A DNA stretch of 64,000 bases from Liquorilactobacillus capillatus DSM 19910. Lineage in GTDB: Bacteria > Bacillota > Bacilli > Lactobacillales > Lactobacillaceae. The stretch spans positions 1-64,000 of the forward strand of contig NZ_AZEF01000020.1 in the NCBI RefSeq assembly GCF_001434915.1. Reading direction: 5' to 3'. Position numbers and translations under genes: made by a program. The first letter of the stretch is position 1, and every line of letters starts with the position of its first letter. This document shows, piece by piece, positions 19,170 to 28,890 of the stretch. Under the pieces are notes generated by a model. That model saw nothing but the letters and a program-made list of their open reading frames with translations, searched no databases and had not been told where the DNA came from.

Positions 19170-20348
19170 ATGGGTTCGCTAGCTGACAGTATGAAAAAAG
19201 AATTAAAACTTTTAAAGTCTTCAGATATCTTGGCCTTTAATGATTTTACTTCGCAAATACCAGATATTATTAAATTTACAATGGGAGAGCCTGATTTTAC
19301 AACGCCTGAACACATTAAAGCTGCTGGAATAGAAAGTATTAAGAAAAACCAGACGCATTATGCTCCGTCGACTGGGACTGTGGGATTGCGTAAAGCGGCA
19401 AGCATGTTCTTAAAAGAAAAATATGGTCAGGTTTATGATCCTCAGGATGAAGTTATTATTACTAATGGAGCAACAGAAGCTATATATACTAGTTTGACAG
19501 CAATTTTGAATCCCGGGGATAAGGTTATTATTCCAACCCCAATTTTTCCGCTTTATATCCCCATTACAATTTTGAATCAAGCAACTCCTATTTTTATTGA
19601 TACATCTAAAAATAACTTTAGGTTATCAGCAGAGATGCTTAAACAGGCACTGGATGAACACGGTACGGCAGTCAAAGCAGTAGTTTTAAATTATCCGTCT
19701 AATCCAACTGGTGTTACGTACTCGCAGGATGCTTTAGATGAACTGGCGGAAGTTATTCGCGGTAAAAAGATTTTTGCAATTTGCGATGAAATCTACAGTG
19801 AATTAACGTATGAACACAAACATGTCTCGCTGACAAATAGTTTACGCGAACAGACTATTCTAATTAATGGTGTTTCTAAGTCGCATGCAATGACGGGGTG
19901 GAGAATTGGTGTGATGTGTGCACCACGAGAAATAACAGCAGAGTTAAGTAAAGTTCATCAATTTGCTGTAACGACGACTTCAACAATGACACAAGCAGCA
20001 GCTGAAGAAGCCTTTAAAAATGGAGTGGATGATGGGATTAAGATGCGTGATAAGTACCAAGTCCGAAGAGATTACTTGGTTGATGAACTGACAGGGTTGG
20101 GCTTTGACTGTGCTAAACCTGAGGGAGCATTTTACTTGTTTGCTAAGATCCCAGCTGGTTTAATTCAAGATGACAAGAAGTTTATCTATGATTTAGCGGC
20201 TAAAGCTAAAGTTGCTGTGATAGGTGGAAGCAGTTTTGGACCTGGTGGTGAAGGGTATATTCGGATCAGTTATGCAGCCAGCATAGACAACATAAAAAAA
20301 GCAGTTGAACGTATTAAAGACTATGTTAAAGTAAATAAACAAAACTAA
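19170..20348 (+). CDS. PLP-dependent class I/II aminotransferase (aromatic or aspartate type)
   Basis: 392 residues from the ATG at 19170, which follows AAAGGGAG; an upstream in-frame ATG lies inside the second terminator. Fold type I motifs are YPSNPTG (175-181), the PLP-binding D206 and Y209, and the Schiff-base lysine in GVSKSHAMTGWRIG (K237). Related lactobacillar enzymes act on aromatic amino acids, aspartate, or acetyl-diaminopimelate; sequence alone does not decide. The leader peptide and the adjacent 2-hydroxyacid dehydrogenase favour transamination of aromatic or branched amino acids to 2-oxo acids. Confidence 0.88.
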   Translation: MGSLADSMKKELKLLKSSDILAFNDFTSQIPDIIKFTMGEPDFTTPEHIKAAGIESIKKNQTHYAPSTGTVGLRKAASMFLKEKYGQVYDPQDEVIITNGATEAIYTSLTAILNPGDKVIIPTPIFPLYIPITILNQATPIFIDTSKNNFRLSAEMLKQALDEHGTAVKAVVLNYPSNPTGVTYSQDALDELAEVIRGKKIFAICDEIYSELTYEHKHVSLTNSLREQTILINGVSKSHAMTGWRIGVMCAPREITAELSKVHQFAVTTTSTMTQAAAEEAFKNGVDDGIKMRDKYQVRRDYLVDELTGLGFDCAKPEGAFYLFAKIPAGLIQDDKKFIYDLAAKAKVAVIGGSSFGPGGEGYIRISYAASIDNIKKAVERIKDYVKVNKQN

Positions 20349-20369
20349 AAGTAAGGGAGAACGATTGGA

Positions 20370-21356
20370 ATGAAAATTTTAATGACGAGTGTTCGTGATG
20401 ATGAACAAAAGGCAATCACAGAATGGGCTCACAGAAATAAAGTTCAAGTTGACATGGTTTCATGGGACCTGCATGAAGGTACCGCCGTAAAAGTGCAGGG
20501 ATATGATGGACTGGTTACTCAACAAAGAAGTAAAGTTGAAGCGAGTGTCTACCCTATTTTAAAGAAAGCTGGTTTGAAGCAAATTACAACGCGAACAGCA
20601 GGGTATGATATGATCGACCTGGCTGCTGCAAAAGAAAATGGAATGCAGGTAACTAATGTTCCAGCATATTCACCGCGGTCCGTGGCCGAATTAGCATTAA
20701 CACATACGATGAGATTGATTCGCAACCTTGAACTCTTTGATAAAAGAATGGCAAAGCAAGATTATCGTTGGGACGGCTTACAGGCAAAAGAAATTCATTC
20801 TTTGACAGTCGGTATTATTGGAGCTGGTCGAATTGGTGGAACGACCGCACAGCTCTTTAAAGCTCTTGGAGCAGAGGTGCTGGCTTACGACCTGAAGGAA
20901 CAAAGTGATTTAAAGGAGATCGTTACTTACACAAGTAAAAAAGCAGTTTTGACCAAGTCAGATGTTATCTGTTTACACGTTGATTTAAACGAAACAAGTT
21001 ATAATTTGATCGATAAACAAGCGTTAGAGTTAATGAAGCCGACAGCTTTTATTGTTAATGAGTGTCGAGGACCAGTTATTGATACAGATGCGCTGATCAC
21101 AGCACTGGAACAAAAGAAAATTGCTGGAGCTGCATTGGATACATTGACAGGCGAAGAGAATTTCTTCAATGTTGATCTGCAAGGTCAAGAGTTACCTAGT
21201 GAACAACTACAGAAGCTGCGTGAAATGGACAATGTGATTATTACACCCCACATTGGTTTTTATACCAACATTGCTGTTAAAAATATGGTTGATATTAGTT
21301 TAGATGATGTATTGCTTATCCTAAAAGGTAAGCATAGTCCTCACCAAGTAGCCTGA
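20370..21356 (+). CDS. D-2-hydroxyacid dehydrogenase (D-lactate / D-hydroxyisocaproate type)
   Basis: 328 residues. The NAD-binding motif is GAGRIG at 151-156, and the catalytic triad is R233 in NECRGPVID, E262 or E263, and H294 in ITPHIGFYT. It should reduce 2-oxo acids to D-2-hydroxy acids with NADH. The C-terminal part resembles D-HicDH and D-LDH of lactobacilli. It follows the aminotransferase by 21 bases, so the pair could turn an amino acid into a D-hydroxy acid such as phenyllactate; that product is inference. Confidence 0.9.
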   Translation: MKILMTSVRDDEQKAITEWAHRNKVQVDMVSWDLHEGTAVKVQGYDGLVTQQRSKVEASVYPILKKAGLKQITTRTAGYDMIDLAAAKENGMQVTNVPAYSPRSVAELALTHTMRLIRNLELFDKRMAKQDYRWDGLQAKEIHSLTVGIIGAGRIGGTTAQLFKALGAEVLAYDLKEQSDLKEIVTYTSKKAVLTKSDVICLHVDLNETSYNLIDKQALELMKPTAFIVNECRGPVIDTDALITALEQKKIAGAALDTLTGEENFFNVDLQGQELPSEQLQKLREMDNVIITPHIGFYTNIAVKNMVDISLDDVLLILKGKHSPHQVA

Positions 21357-21370
21357 ATGGAGTTATAAAA

Positions 21371-22414
21371 ATGAAAAAAAGAGTGACTGGTAGACAATAT
21401 ACTATGAATATCTTGAACGGAATTAGTTTGGGTGTGGTCGTAGCACTATTGCCTGCAGCCCTTGTAGGTCAATTGATGCAGGCTCTTCAAGCGAGTTTTC
21501 CACCCGCAGCACAGATTATAATGATGACTAACTTCGCGATGAGTCTGTTACCTGCAATTGCTGCATTTTGTGTTGGAATGCAGTTTAAGCTTAACCCGAT
21601 CCAGACTTCAGCAGTAGCGATCGCTGCGATGATTGGTTCCGGCGTTATGACCCAAAGTGATAAACAATTTTTGCTCCAAGGAACTGGCGATATTATTAAT
21701 ACTGGAGTAACAATCGCATTAGCAGTTGGTGTAGCTCTGTTTGTAGGAAATAGTTTTAAGAATTATACAATTTTGCTTTTGCCGCTGCTAGTGATTATTA
21801 TTGCTGGTGGAGCAGGTTTGCTGTTGTTGCCTAGTGTTAAATTAGTAGCAACCTCAATCGGTGCTATTATAACGCATATTACAGCGTTACAACCATTATT
21901 GATGGGGGCGCTAATGGGAATCAGTTTTGCGGTCTTAATTGTTTCGCCGATAAGTTCTGTCGGAATTGCGACGGCTATTGGATTAATGGGGATCAGTTCT
22001 GGCTCAGCCAATCTTGGAATTACGGCGGGAAGTTTTATGTTAGCTGTTTATGGCAGTTCGGTGAATCATATTGGGACGACCTTAGCACATTTTATTGGTT
22101 CGCCTAAGATACAAATGGGTAATATGCTACGCAAGCCGCATTTATTTGTCCCATTAATGATTAATGCTGGAATAATGGGGTTATTAGGAGCTCTTTTTGA
22201 AATCAAGGGAACACCGATGAGTGCTGGCTTTGGATTTAGCGGCTTAATTGGTCCGCTAACCGCATACCATGCAATGCAAGGAACGGCACTTAACATTGTT
22301 GTTTTATGTGTTCTATTTGTTATCCTGCCGGTAATTTTAGCGTATATTTCCAAATACATCTTTATAGAACGGCTAAAATGGGTCGCCCCCCAAGACCTGT
22401 TATTAGAGATCTAA
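21371..22414 (+). CDS. PfoR-like membrane protein (PTS EIIC-type fold)
   Basis: 347 residues with about nine or ten hydrophobic segments and repeated Gly/Ala-rich helices (AFCVGMQF, GAGLLLLPS, MGALMGISFAVLIV). It resembles the PTS_EIIC_2 / PfoR family, whose members are membrane proteins of unknown substrate and are not linked to PTS phosphotransfer proteins. It begins 14 bases after the dehydrogenase gene and is the last gene of the operon. Export of hydroxy acids or import of an amino acid would fit the context but is speculation. Confidence 0.75.
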   Translation: MKKRVTGRQYTMNILNGISLGVVVALLPAALVGQLMQALQASFPPAAQIIMMTNFAMSLLPAIAAFCVGMQFKLNPIQTSAVAIAAMIGSGVMTQSDKQFLLQGTGDIINTGVTIALAVGVALFVGNSFKNYTILLLPLLVIIIAGGAGLLLLPSVKLVATSIGAIITHITALQPLLMGALMGISFAVLIVSPISSVGIATAIGLMGISSGSANLGITAGSFMLAVYGSSVNHIGTTLAHFIGSPKIQMGNMLRKPHLFVPLMINAGIMGLLGALFEIKGTPMSAGFGFSGLIGPLTAYHAMQGTALNIVVLCVLFVILPVILAYISKYIFIERLKWVAPQDLLLEI

Positions 22415-22449
22415 ATAAGTGTCAAATTTAATTTATCTAAGTAATGTTG

Positions 22450-22493
22450 AGGCAGCACAAAGTCAGGCTAACTTGGCGATTGTGCTGCCTATT
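22450..22493 (+). terminator. Terminator of the aminotransferase operon
   Basis: AGGCAGCACAA / TTGTGCTGCCT, an 11-pair perfect stem, followed by a weak AT-rich tail. Confidence 0.65.
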
Positions 22494-22693
22494 TAAGTTG
22501 AGTTTTAGAAGAAGGCACTCTTTGAATTTAAAATATTGGAATATAAAACTGGTACTTTATAGAAAACATTTTAAAGATAAGCATTAGACAAAGTATTCTT
22601 TGGTTTACTAATTACGCTGTGCCTAAACCTCGAATGTTAGATATTTATAAATGTCTTTTAACCAAAGTTTAAAAAAATTAATTAATCCAGCTT
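22494..22693. other. Intergenic stretch before the purR control region
   Basis: AT-rich, without a usable reading frame, RNA gene or strong repeat that I can recognise. Confidence 0.3.
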
Positions 22694-22761
22694 AAAAGCG
22701 AACAATTATTATTATAATAATAAATTTACTATGCAAATCACGTAAAATGGCTTATAATGAT
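22694..22761 (+). promoter_or_regulatory. PurBox and promoter of purR
   Basis: AAAAGCGAACAATTAT at 22694-22709 matches the PurBox pattern (AWWWCCGAACWWT) except one base, and a TATAAT lies downstream near 22754. The same AAAAGCGAACA motif occurs before the purine permease at 62281, which supports a shared PurR operator and autoregulation of purR. Confidence 0.6.
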
Positions 22762-22818
22762 GCTTAGATTATTTTATACAGGTCTTTTATAGAAAAATAA
22801 GTTTACGGAGGAATTTTT

Positions 22819-23652
22819 TTGAAAACTAGAAGAAGTGATCGCTTGATTGATATGACACATTATTTACTCGAAAGGCCTCATGCCTTGATTTCATTAACCT
22901 TTTTTGCTAAAAGGTATGAATCTGCCAAATCATCAATTAGTGAGGATCTAGCAATTATAAAGCGAACATTTAAAGCGCGGGGAATTGGTATTCTCGAAAC
23001 TATTCCGGGTGCAGCTGGCGGAGCACGATACATTCCTTCAATTAATGAAGTGGAGACGCGTGATTTTATTGTATCAATGACAGAGAAACTTTCTGAGAAA
23101 GATCGTTTATTACCAGGTGGATATGTTTATTTATCCGATCTTTTAGGGAAACCCGAAGTTTTACGCCAAGTTGGGCGGGTAATTGCGCGGCAGTACTTGG
23201 ATAAACAAATTGATGCCGTTATGACAGTTGCAACAAAGGGCGTTCCAATCGCCCAAAGTGTTTCTAGTTATTTAAATGTACCATTTGTTATTTTACGACG
23301 AGACTCTAAAATAACAGAAGGTTCAACGGTATCAGTTAATTATGTTTCCGGCTCAAGTGAACGAATTGAGAAAATGGAATTATCAAAAAGAAGTTTAAAA
23401 CGTGGTTCTAATGTTCTTGTCGTTGATGATTTTATGAAAGGCGGCGGCACCGTTAACGGAATGAAGAGTATGATTGAAGAATTTGAATCTAAGTTAGTAG
23501 GGATAACGGTCTTTGCGGAAGCTTCATTCGAGGGCCACAGAATGATTGACGACTACACTTCCTTATTAAAAGTGGATAAGGTAAATACTCTTAATAAGAC
23601 GATTAAAGTTAGTGCAGGGAATTACCTTGAAAAAGTCTTTGGCGAAAAATAA
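22819..23652 (+). CDS. purR: Purine operon repressor PurR
   Basis: 277 residues. An N-terminal winged helix (residues 1-75, RSDRLIDMTHYLLERP) is joined to a phosphoribosyltransferase-fold domain with the PRPP loop VLVVDDFMKGGGT near residue 200. In Gram-positive bacteria PurR binds PurBoxes, and PRPP releases it. Start is TTG with GGAGG 8 bases upstream. It is followed by glmU and by prs, the gene for PRPP synthase, so the sensor is linked to the enzyme making its effector. Confidence 0.95.
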   Translation: MKTRRSDRLIDMTHYLLERPHALISLTFFAKRYESAKSSISEDLAIIKRTFKARGIGILETIPGAAGGARYIPSINEVETRDFIVSMTEKLSEKDRLLPGGYVYLSDLLGKPEVLRQVGRVIARQYLDKQIDAVMTVATKGVPIAQSVSSYLNVPFVILRRDSKITEGSTVSVNYVSGSSERIEKMELSKRSLKRGSNVLVVDDFMKGGGTVNGMKSMIEEFESKLVGITVFAEASFEGHRMIDDYTSLLKVDKVNTLNKTIKVSAGNYLEKVFGEK

Positions 23653-23740
23653 TTTTTCAGCTAGCCAGGGCTATAAGTGTTGGCTGGTATGTACTTTAAT
23701 GAAGGATGTATTATAGTAAAGAATATCAAGAGGCTAAGGG

Positions 23741-23778
23741 CGAGCGTAAAGTATATTTAATTTACTGCTCGTTTTTTT
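23741..23778 (+). terminator. Terminator after purR
   Basis: CGAGCGTAAA pairs with TTTACTGCTCG, followed by a run of seven T. Confidence 0.75.
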
Positions 23779-23871
23779 GTGGAACACGGGGTTGCAAGAG
23801 CTATCTTGCACACTAATAGGCAACTACGGTATTATGTAGTAGGAACATATCAATTTAGAGGAGATTAGGAA

Positions 23872-25269
23872 ATGACGGCAAAGTATGCAGTTATTCTTGC
23901 TGCTGGACAAGGAACAAGAATGAAGTCAAAACTATATAAAGTTCTACACAAGGTCTGTGGGAAAACGATGGTTGAACATGTATTAACACAGATTGAGCAA
24001 AGTAAAATGGATGAAATCGTAACCGTTGTCGGTCATGGAGCACAAAAAGTCGAAGAAACGTTAGGTAAGCGGACTGAATATGCTTTACAAAAAGAACAAT
24101 TGGGAACAGGCCATGCTGTGCTTCAAACAGAGAAAATACTCGGAGAAAAAAAGGGAATAACGCTGATCGCATGCGGCGATACACCCTTATTTACAGCACA
24201 GACATTTAATGAATTATTTGAATACCACCAACAAAAAGGCGCTGTTGCGACTGTCTTGACAGCAACGGCTAAGAATCCTTTTGGGTATGGTCGGATCGTA
24301 CGTAACGATTTAGGAATTGTTGAAAAGATCGTTGAACAAAAAGATGCAACTAAAGAAGAAGCTGCTATCAATGAGATAAATACTGGTGTTTATTGTTTTG
24401 ACAATGAAGCTTTATTTGATGCGCTGCATAAAATAAATAATAATAATGTTCAAGGCGAATATTATTTAACTGATGTCATGGAAATTTTTAAAAAGCAGCA
24501 TGAAATAGTTGCCGCATATAAAATGAAAGATTTTTCTGAATCGATGGGTGTTAACGACCGGGTAGCGTTAGCTGCAGCTACTAAATTAATGCGCCAACGA
24601 ATTAATGAAAAACATATGCGTAATGGGGTAACTTTGATTGATCCTGCGACAACGTATATAGATGATGATGTTAAAATCGGTAGTGATACGATTATTGAAC
24701 CGGGAGTTCTCCTAAGAGGAAAGACGGTAATTGGTGAGGACTGTGTAATCGGGGCACATTCAGACATTTGTGATAGTGTTATTCATAATGGAGTTACTGT
24801 TACTGCTTCAACGCTTTCACAGGCCCAGATGCAGGATGAAAGTAATATTGGACCGTATAGTCATCTGCGTCCAGCTGCTGAAATTGGTAAAAAAGTCCAT
24901 ATTGGAAATTTTGTAGAAATAAAAAAAGCAACGATTGGTGAAAATACCAAGGTAGGTCATCTGACATATGTAGGTGATGCTACTTTAGGAAAAGATATTA
25001 ATGTAGGGTGTGGCTGTGTTTTTGTTAACTACGATGGTAAGAACAAGCATCACACGACCGTTGGCGATGAATCCTTTATTGGAAGTGCCTCAAATATGAT
25101 CGCGCCTTTGCAAATAGCTGATCATGCGTATATTGCCGCAGGCTCAACCATAACAAATGATGTTTCACCGCATGATATGGCTATCGCCAGGGGGAGACAA
25201 GTTAATAAAAAGGGCTATTATGATAAGTACCCGTGTGCCGAAACAGCTCAAAAAGGTGAAAAAAATTAA
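23872..25269 (+). CDS. glmU: Bifunctional UDP-GlcNAc pyrophosphorylase / glucosamine-1-P acetyltransferase
   Basis: 465 residues. The N-terminal uridyltransferase has [11 protein letters not shown] at 7-17, and the C-terminal half from about residue 250 is a left-handed beta helix of hexapeptide repeats ([20 protein letters not shown]). It makes UDP-GlcNAc for peptidoglycan and teichoic acids. GAGGAG precedes the ATG. It lies between purR and prs, the usual order in this group. Confidence 0.97.
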   Translation: MTAKYAVILAAGQGTRMKSKLYKVLHKVCGKTMVEHVLTQIEQSKMDEIVTVVGHGAQKVEETLGKRTEYALQKEQLGTGHAVLQTEKILGEKKGITLIACGDTPLFTAQTFNELFEYHQQKGAVATVLTATAKNPFGYGRIVRNDLGIVEKIVEQKDATKEEAAINEINTGVYCFDNEALFDALHKINNNNVQGEYYLTDVMEIFKKQHEIVAAYKMKDFSESMGVNDRVALAAATKLMRQRINEKHMRNGVTLIDPATTYIDDDVKIGSDTIIEPGVLLRGKTVIGEDCVIGAHSDICDSVIHNGVTVTASTLSQAQMQDESNIGPYSHLRPAAEIGKKVHIGNFVEIKKATIGENTKVGHLTYVGDATLGKDINVGCGCVFVNYDGKNKHHTTVGDESFIGSASNMIAPLQIADHAYIAAGSTITNDVSPHDMAIARGRQVNKKGYYDKYPCAETAQKGEKN

Positions 25270-25359
25270 ATTGACAAAAGATAATCACTAATAATCTTGA
25301 TTTTAGTCCTAAAAATGAATAGTATTAGCTATAGATAAATATAAATTATGGAGGCTGTC

Positions 25360-26334
25360 ATGTCTGGATATTATGCTGATCCAAAGCTCAAAATATTTGC
25401 TTTGAATTCAAATAAACCCTTAGCTGAAAAAATTGCTGAGGCTGTGGGTGTTAAGTTAGGAAAAACTTCGGTTGATCGTTTTAGTGATGGTGAGATAAGG
25501 ATCAATATTGAAGAAAGTATTCGTGGAGATGAGATTTTCATTATACAGTCGACTTCAGCACCTGTAAATGATAATCTAATGGAACTATTGATTATGATCG
25601 ATGCTTTAAGACGTGCAAGTGCATCAACAATTAACGTTGTTATTCCTTATTATGGTTATGCGCGTCAAGATCGTAAAGCTCGCCCACGCGAACCAATTAC
25701 TGCAAAACTAGTCGCAGATATGATAGTAAAAGCCGGTGCAAGCCGTGTCGTTGCATTAGATTTACATGCTGTTCAAATTCAGGGCTTTTTCGATATTCCA
25801 GTGGATCATTTGATGGGAGCACCGCTGCTGGCAGATTATTTCCTTAATAATGGGCTTGAAAAGGATGCTGTCGTTGTGTCACCAGATCATGGTGGTGTGA
25901 CCCGTGCACGTAAATTAGCTGAGTTTTTAAAGGCACCAATTGCAATCATAGACAAGAGACGACCTAAAGCTAATGTTGCTGAAGTTATGAATATCATTGG
26001 GTCAGTTGATGGTAAAAAATGTATTTTAATCGATGATATGATTGATACGGCTGGAACGATAACACTAGCTGCTCAGGCGTTAAAAGATGCCGGTGCAACT
26101 GAGGTCTATGCATGTGCAACACATCCCGTATTATCAGGTCCAGCAATTGAAAGAATTGAGAACTCACCAATTGAACGATTGGTGGTTACTGATTCGATCA
26201 AGTTGCCTGAAGAAAAACGGATTGATAAATTGTTGCAAGTTTCTGTTGGTCCGTTAATCGGTGATGCAATTAAACGTATTCATGAAAATAAATCTGTTAG
26301 TCCGTTATTTAAGAATCGTTTTCACCGTGAGTAA
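25360..26334 (+). CDS. prs: Ribose-phosphate pyrophosphokinase (PRPP synthase)
   Basis: 324 residues from the ATG at 25360, five bases after GGAGG; the ATG at 25348 overlaps that site. Signature [18 protein letters not shown] and the PRPP loop [12 protein letters not shown] are present. It makes PRPP from ribose-5-phosphate and ATP for purine, pyrimidine, NAD, His and Trp synthesis. Confidence 0.97.
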   Translation: MSGYYADPKLKIFALNSNKPLAEKIAEAVGVKLGKTSVDRFSDGEIRINIEESIRGDEIFIIQSTSAPVNDNLMELLIMIDALRRASASTINVVIPYYGYARQDRKARPREPITAKLVADMIVKAGASRVVALDLHAVQIQGFFDIPVDHLMGAPLLADYFLNNGLEKDAVVVSPDHGGVTRARKLAEFLKAPIAIIDKRRPKANVAEVMNIIGSVDGKKCILIDDMIDTAGTITLAAQALKDAGATEVYACATHPVLSGPAIERIENSPIERLVVTDSIKLPEEKRIDKLLQVSVGPLIGDAIKRIHENKSVSPLFKNRFHRE

Positions 26335-26400
26335 ATAGTAGTTGGCTTAGAACAAGGTTAGTTTGCTCTAAGTGAGGAAGAACATTTTGGTAGTAATTAA

Positions 26401-26445
26401 AAAAAGGAGTTAAGTCAAATTATATTTTGGCTTAACTCCTTTTTA
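26401..26445. terminator. Terminator after prs, bidirectional
   Basis: AAAAAGGAGTTAAGTCAAA / TTTGGCTTAACTCCTTTTT, about 18 pairs, with T runs on both strands, between convergent genes. Confidence 0.85.
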
Positions 26446-26482
26446 GATGTAGTTTTGCAGTACTGTCTGATAAATTACATTA

Positions 26483-26707
26483 TTAGTCTAACTGTTTGAT
26501 AATTCGATACTGTTTAGACTGAGAAGTAGTTTCTTGTTCAGCAGCGGCTTTGTCAAAAACACAATATAACTTACCATCTTCTTCTTGCACGACAAGTAAA
26601 GGTTTATTACGCTTTTTCTGATAAATCTGGGCTGAGACATAGGCTTCATTAAAATCAAAGGTACTAGAAATAGCTTGCCCTGGGTTGAACAATACATTTT
26701 CACTCAT
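26483..26707 (-). CDS. Small conserved protein of unknown function
   Basis: 74 residues, soluble, no signal peptide. The sequence runs from MSENVLFNPGQAISSTFDF through a KKRNKPLLVVQEEDGKLY segment that looks like two beta strands, to a charged tail. AAGGAG lies 10 bases before the ATG. Codon use and the ribosome binding site suggest a real gene. I do not recognise the family. It lies between prs (convergent) and the acetyltransferase gene (same strand, 77 bases). Confidence 0.6.
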   Translation of the reverse strand: MSENVLFNPGQAISSTFDFNEAYVSAQIYQKKRNKPLLVVQEEDGKLYCVFDKAAAEQETTSQSKQYRIIKQLD

Positions 26708-26783
26708 AGAAAATCACTCCTTGAATAGTTTTAACTATCACCTTAAGTCTAACACTGATTAAGTTAATTACTTATTTTTCCGC

Positions 26784-27386
26784 TTAAAGTATATCGAGGG
26801 TTTTATTGCTTAACTTGGGGAACGGGATTACAGGCTTCACATTAGTGAAGTGTGTGCCTAATTGTTTTTCCATCCAAATCATGTCATACCAAGTAGCGAA
26901 TTTATAGCCACAATTATGGAAGTGCCCTACCTTTATAAAATCCATATGTTCGTGAAATTTAATGCTGTCTAGTGGTAGATAAGGATCTTGTTTTTGCGGA
27001 ACTCCGATACAGGCATTTAGGTTCATAATGTTTTGCTGCTTGGCTATCTTTTCTAGGAGTGTGTAGAAGCGGCGTCCTAAACCATGATGTCTACAGTTGG
27101 TTTTTAGGTAAATTGAAATTTCAGCTGACCAAGCATAGGCTGCTCTGGGATGAAATGGCGATAAGTAGGCGTAACCTAGCAAGGTATTTTGCTGTTCAGC
27201 AATAAGATAAGGATATCGTGTTGAGATTTCGTTAACCCTACGCGTAAACTCATCAATTGTAGGTACTTTGTACTCAAAAGTAATAGCTGTTTCTTCAACA
27301 TAAGGAGCATAAATAGCTAGCATTTGCGTGATATCTTTTTCCTGAGCTTGACGAAAATTAATTTGTAGATCTTTCATTTTAGACAT
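26784..27386 (-). CDS. GNAT family N-acetyltransferase
   Basis: 200 residues. The opening FRQAQEKDITQMLAIYAPYVEETAITFEYKVPTIDEF part resembles phosphinothricin/methionine-sulfone acetyltransferases, and the acetyl-CoA loop reads HHGLGRRFYTLL near residue 100. The C-terminal GHFHNCGYKFATWYDMIWMEK also fits that group. The substrate is unknown. Start ATG at 27386 has TAGGAA upstream; an ATG three codons later is an alternative. It stands alone on the minus strand. Confidence 0.8.
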   Translation of the reverse strand: MSKMKDLQINFRQAQEKDITQMLAIYAPYVEETAITFEYKVPTIDEFTRRVNEISTRYPYLIAEQQNTLLGYAYLSPFHPRAAYAWSAEISIYLKTNCRHHGLGRRFYTLLEKIAKQQNIMNLNACIGVPQKQDPYLPLDSIKFHEHMDFIKVGHFHNCGYKFATWYDMIWMEKQLGTHFTNVKPVIPFPKLSNKTLDIL

Positions 27387-27522
27387 CTAATCATTCCTAA
27401 CTGTTGATTGGGTAAGGGAGCTTTTAATAATAATATGCTGCTTATAACAAAAAAGCAAAAAGCGTGTGTCTAAACCAACATTTTACCACAAATCTTTTTG
27501 CAATTTTCATTGTTTTAGTAAA

Positions 27523-28875
27523 TTACTCTAGTATTTTATTATTAGTTTCAGGGCCAAAGAAAAGAACGATCACGCCAGCAATCAGCGCAAAAAGACTTAT
27601 TAAGATAAAAATCATGGAAGGATTAGAAATTGTGATCAACCACGAAACAACGAAAGGCATACCGACAGTAATCAGTTTTGAAATACCATTGGCAATGCCA
27701 GCACCACGAAAACGGTACTTTGTTGAGAAAAGTTCCGAAACATAAACTCCCACAACAGATGCCATCAAAATATAAAAACATGATGTAAGTAAAAAACCAA
27801 AGAGCATGACCAACAGTGGATGAGTTTGATGACCATATAAGATACCTAAAATTGCCGCAAAAGTGAACGCGGAAACAATGGTTGGTTTTCTTCCAATGCG
27901 ATCGACAGCTAAAGCACCAATAAAAGCACCAAACGGAGCTCCCAGCAACATGACGGTGGTGAAACCCAATGAAGAAACAACATTAATACCTTGTTTGACA
28001 AGGAGTGTCGGCACCCATGAAGTAAAGGTATACTGACATACGATAGTAGCTGAAACTGCAAAAGTTGCCACAAGAAGGTTTCGAATAAAGTGCTTATCTG
28101 ATGCTACTGAATTTTGTTCAGCAGTATTCGTTGCAATATTGGCTGCCGGAGCTGTTTTTTCAGCTTTCATCTCATCTTCAATACTTGAAATAACTTTTTG
28201 AGCGTCATGGTATTTCTGATGTGCTATGTACCATCGCGGCGATTCAGGCAGATTACGTCTGAAGTACCACAGGATCAAAGCAAGCACACCTGAGATAACG
28301 AACATTGCACGCCAAGAAAACCGTGGAATTATTAGCGTACACAGCAGCATTGTTATCGGAGCGCCGCAATTTGCGACGAAAGAAGTCAGCGCACACCATT
28401 TGCCGCGAGATTTGATAGGTGCAAATTCGTTGATCATTGCATAACCTGTAACTATTTCAGTACCTAAACCGATACTTGAAATAAGGCGGCAAATGATTAG
28501 AAAAGGCATGTTGGGAGCGAAAGATCCTAATAGCGTAAACGTACCAAAGATTAGCAGGTTGAGCTGATAAGCTCTTTTACGCCCAAATAAATCACCAATC
28601 AGACCTGCAAAAACAGAACCAAGAAAAAGTCCAAAAAAACCGACCGAAAGAAAAGCTGAATTTAATGAGAGTGTAGACCAGCCATCTTTCAATAAGTAGC
28701 TGCTGACACCACTGGCGAGATAAACATCAATGGCATCAAGAAACATCCCAGCTGAAACTAAAGTGAAGATCTTATAGAATGTTTTTGTCGGTTGGATCTT
28801 GTCCATTCTGACATGTAAGCTTTTTTCAATTGTTTGATTAAAATTATTTTGGGAGACAGTGCTAGTATTATCCAT
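27523..28875 (-). CDS. MFS transporter, metabolite:proton symporter type, last gene of the leu operon
   Basis: 450 residues with 12 predicted membrane segments and a central cytoplasmic loop at about 220-260. GLIGDLFGRKRAYQLN and ALAVDRIGRKPTIVS are the two loop 2-3 type MFS motifs, and RNLPESPRWYIAHQKY matches the sugar/organic acid porter group (PESPRWL). It starts 15 bases after leuD and so is probably cotranscribed with leuABCD. That context suggests transport of a leucine-pathway acid or related 2-oxo or 2-hydroxy acid, which is inference. Confidence 0.85.
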   Translation of the reverse strand: MDNTSTVSQNNFNQTIEKSLHVRMDKIQPTKTFYKIFTLVSAGMFLDAIDVYLASGVSSYLLKDGWSTLSLNSAFLSVGFFGLFLGSVFAGLIGDLFGRKRAYQLNLLIFGTFTLLGSFAPNMPFLIICRLISSIGLGTEIVTGYAMINEFAPIKSRGKWCALTSFVANCGAPITMLLCTLIIPRFSWRAMFVISGVLALILWYFRRNLPESPRWYIAHQKYHDAQKVISSIEDEMKAEKTAPAANIATNTAEQNSVASDKHFIRNLLVATFAVSATIVCQYTFTSWVPTLLVKQGINVVSSLGFTTVMLLGAPFGAFIGALAVDRIGRKPTIVSAFTFAAILGILYGHQTHPLLVMLFGFLLTSCFYILMASVVGVYVSELFSTKYRFRGAGIANGISKLITVGMPFVVSWLITISNPSMIFILISLFALIAGVIVLFFGPETNNKILE

Positions 28876-28890
28876 TAATGAGTCACTTCC

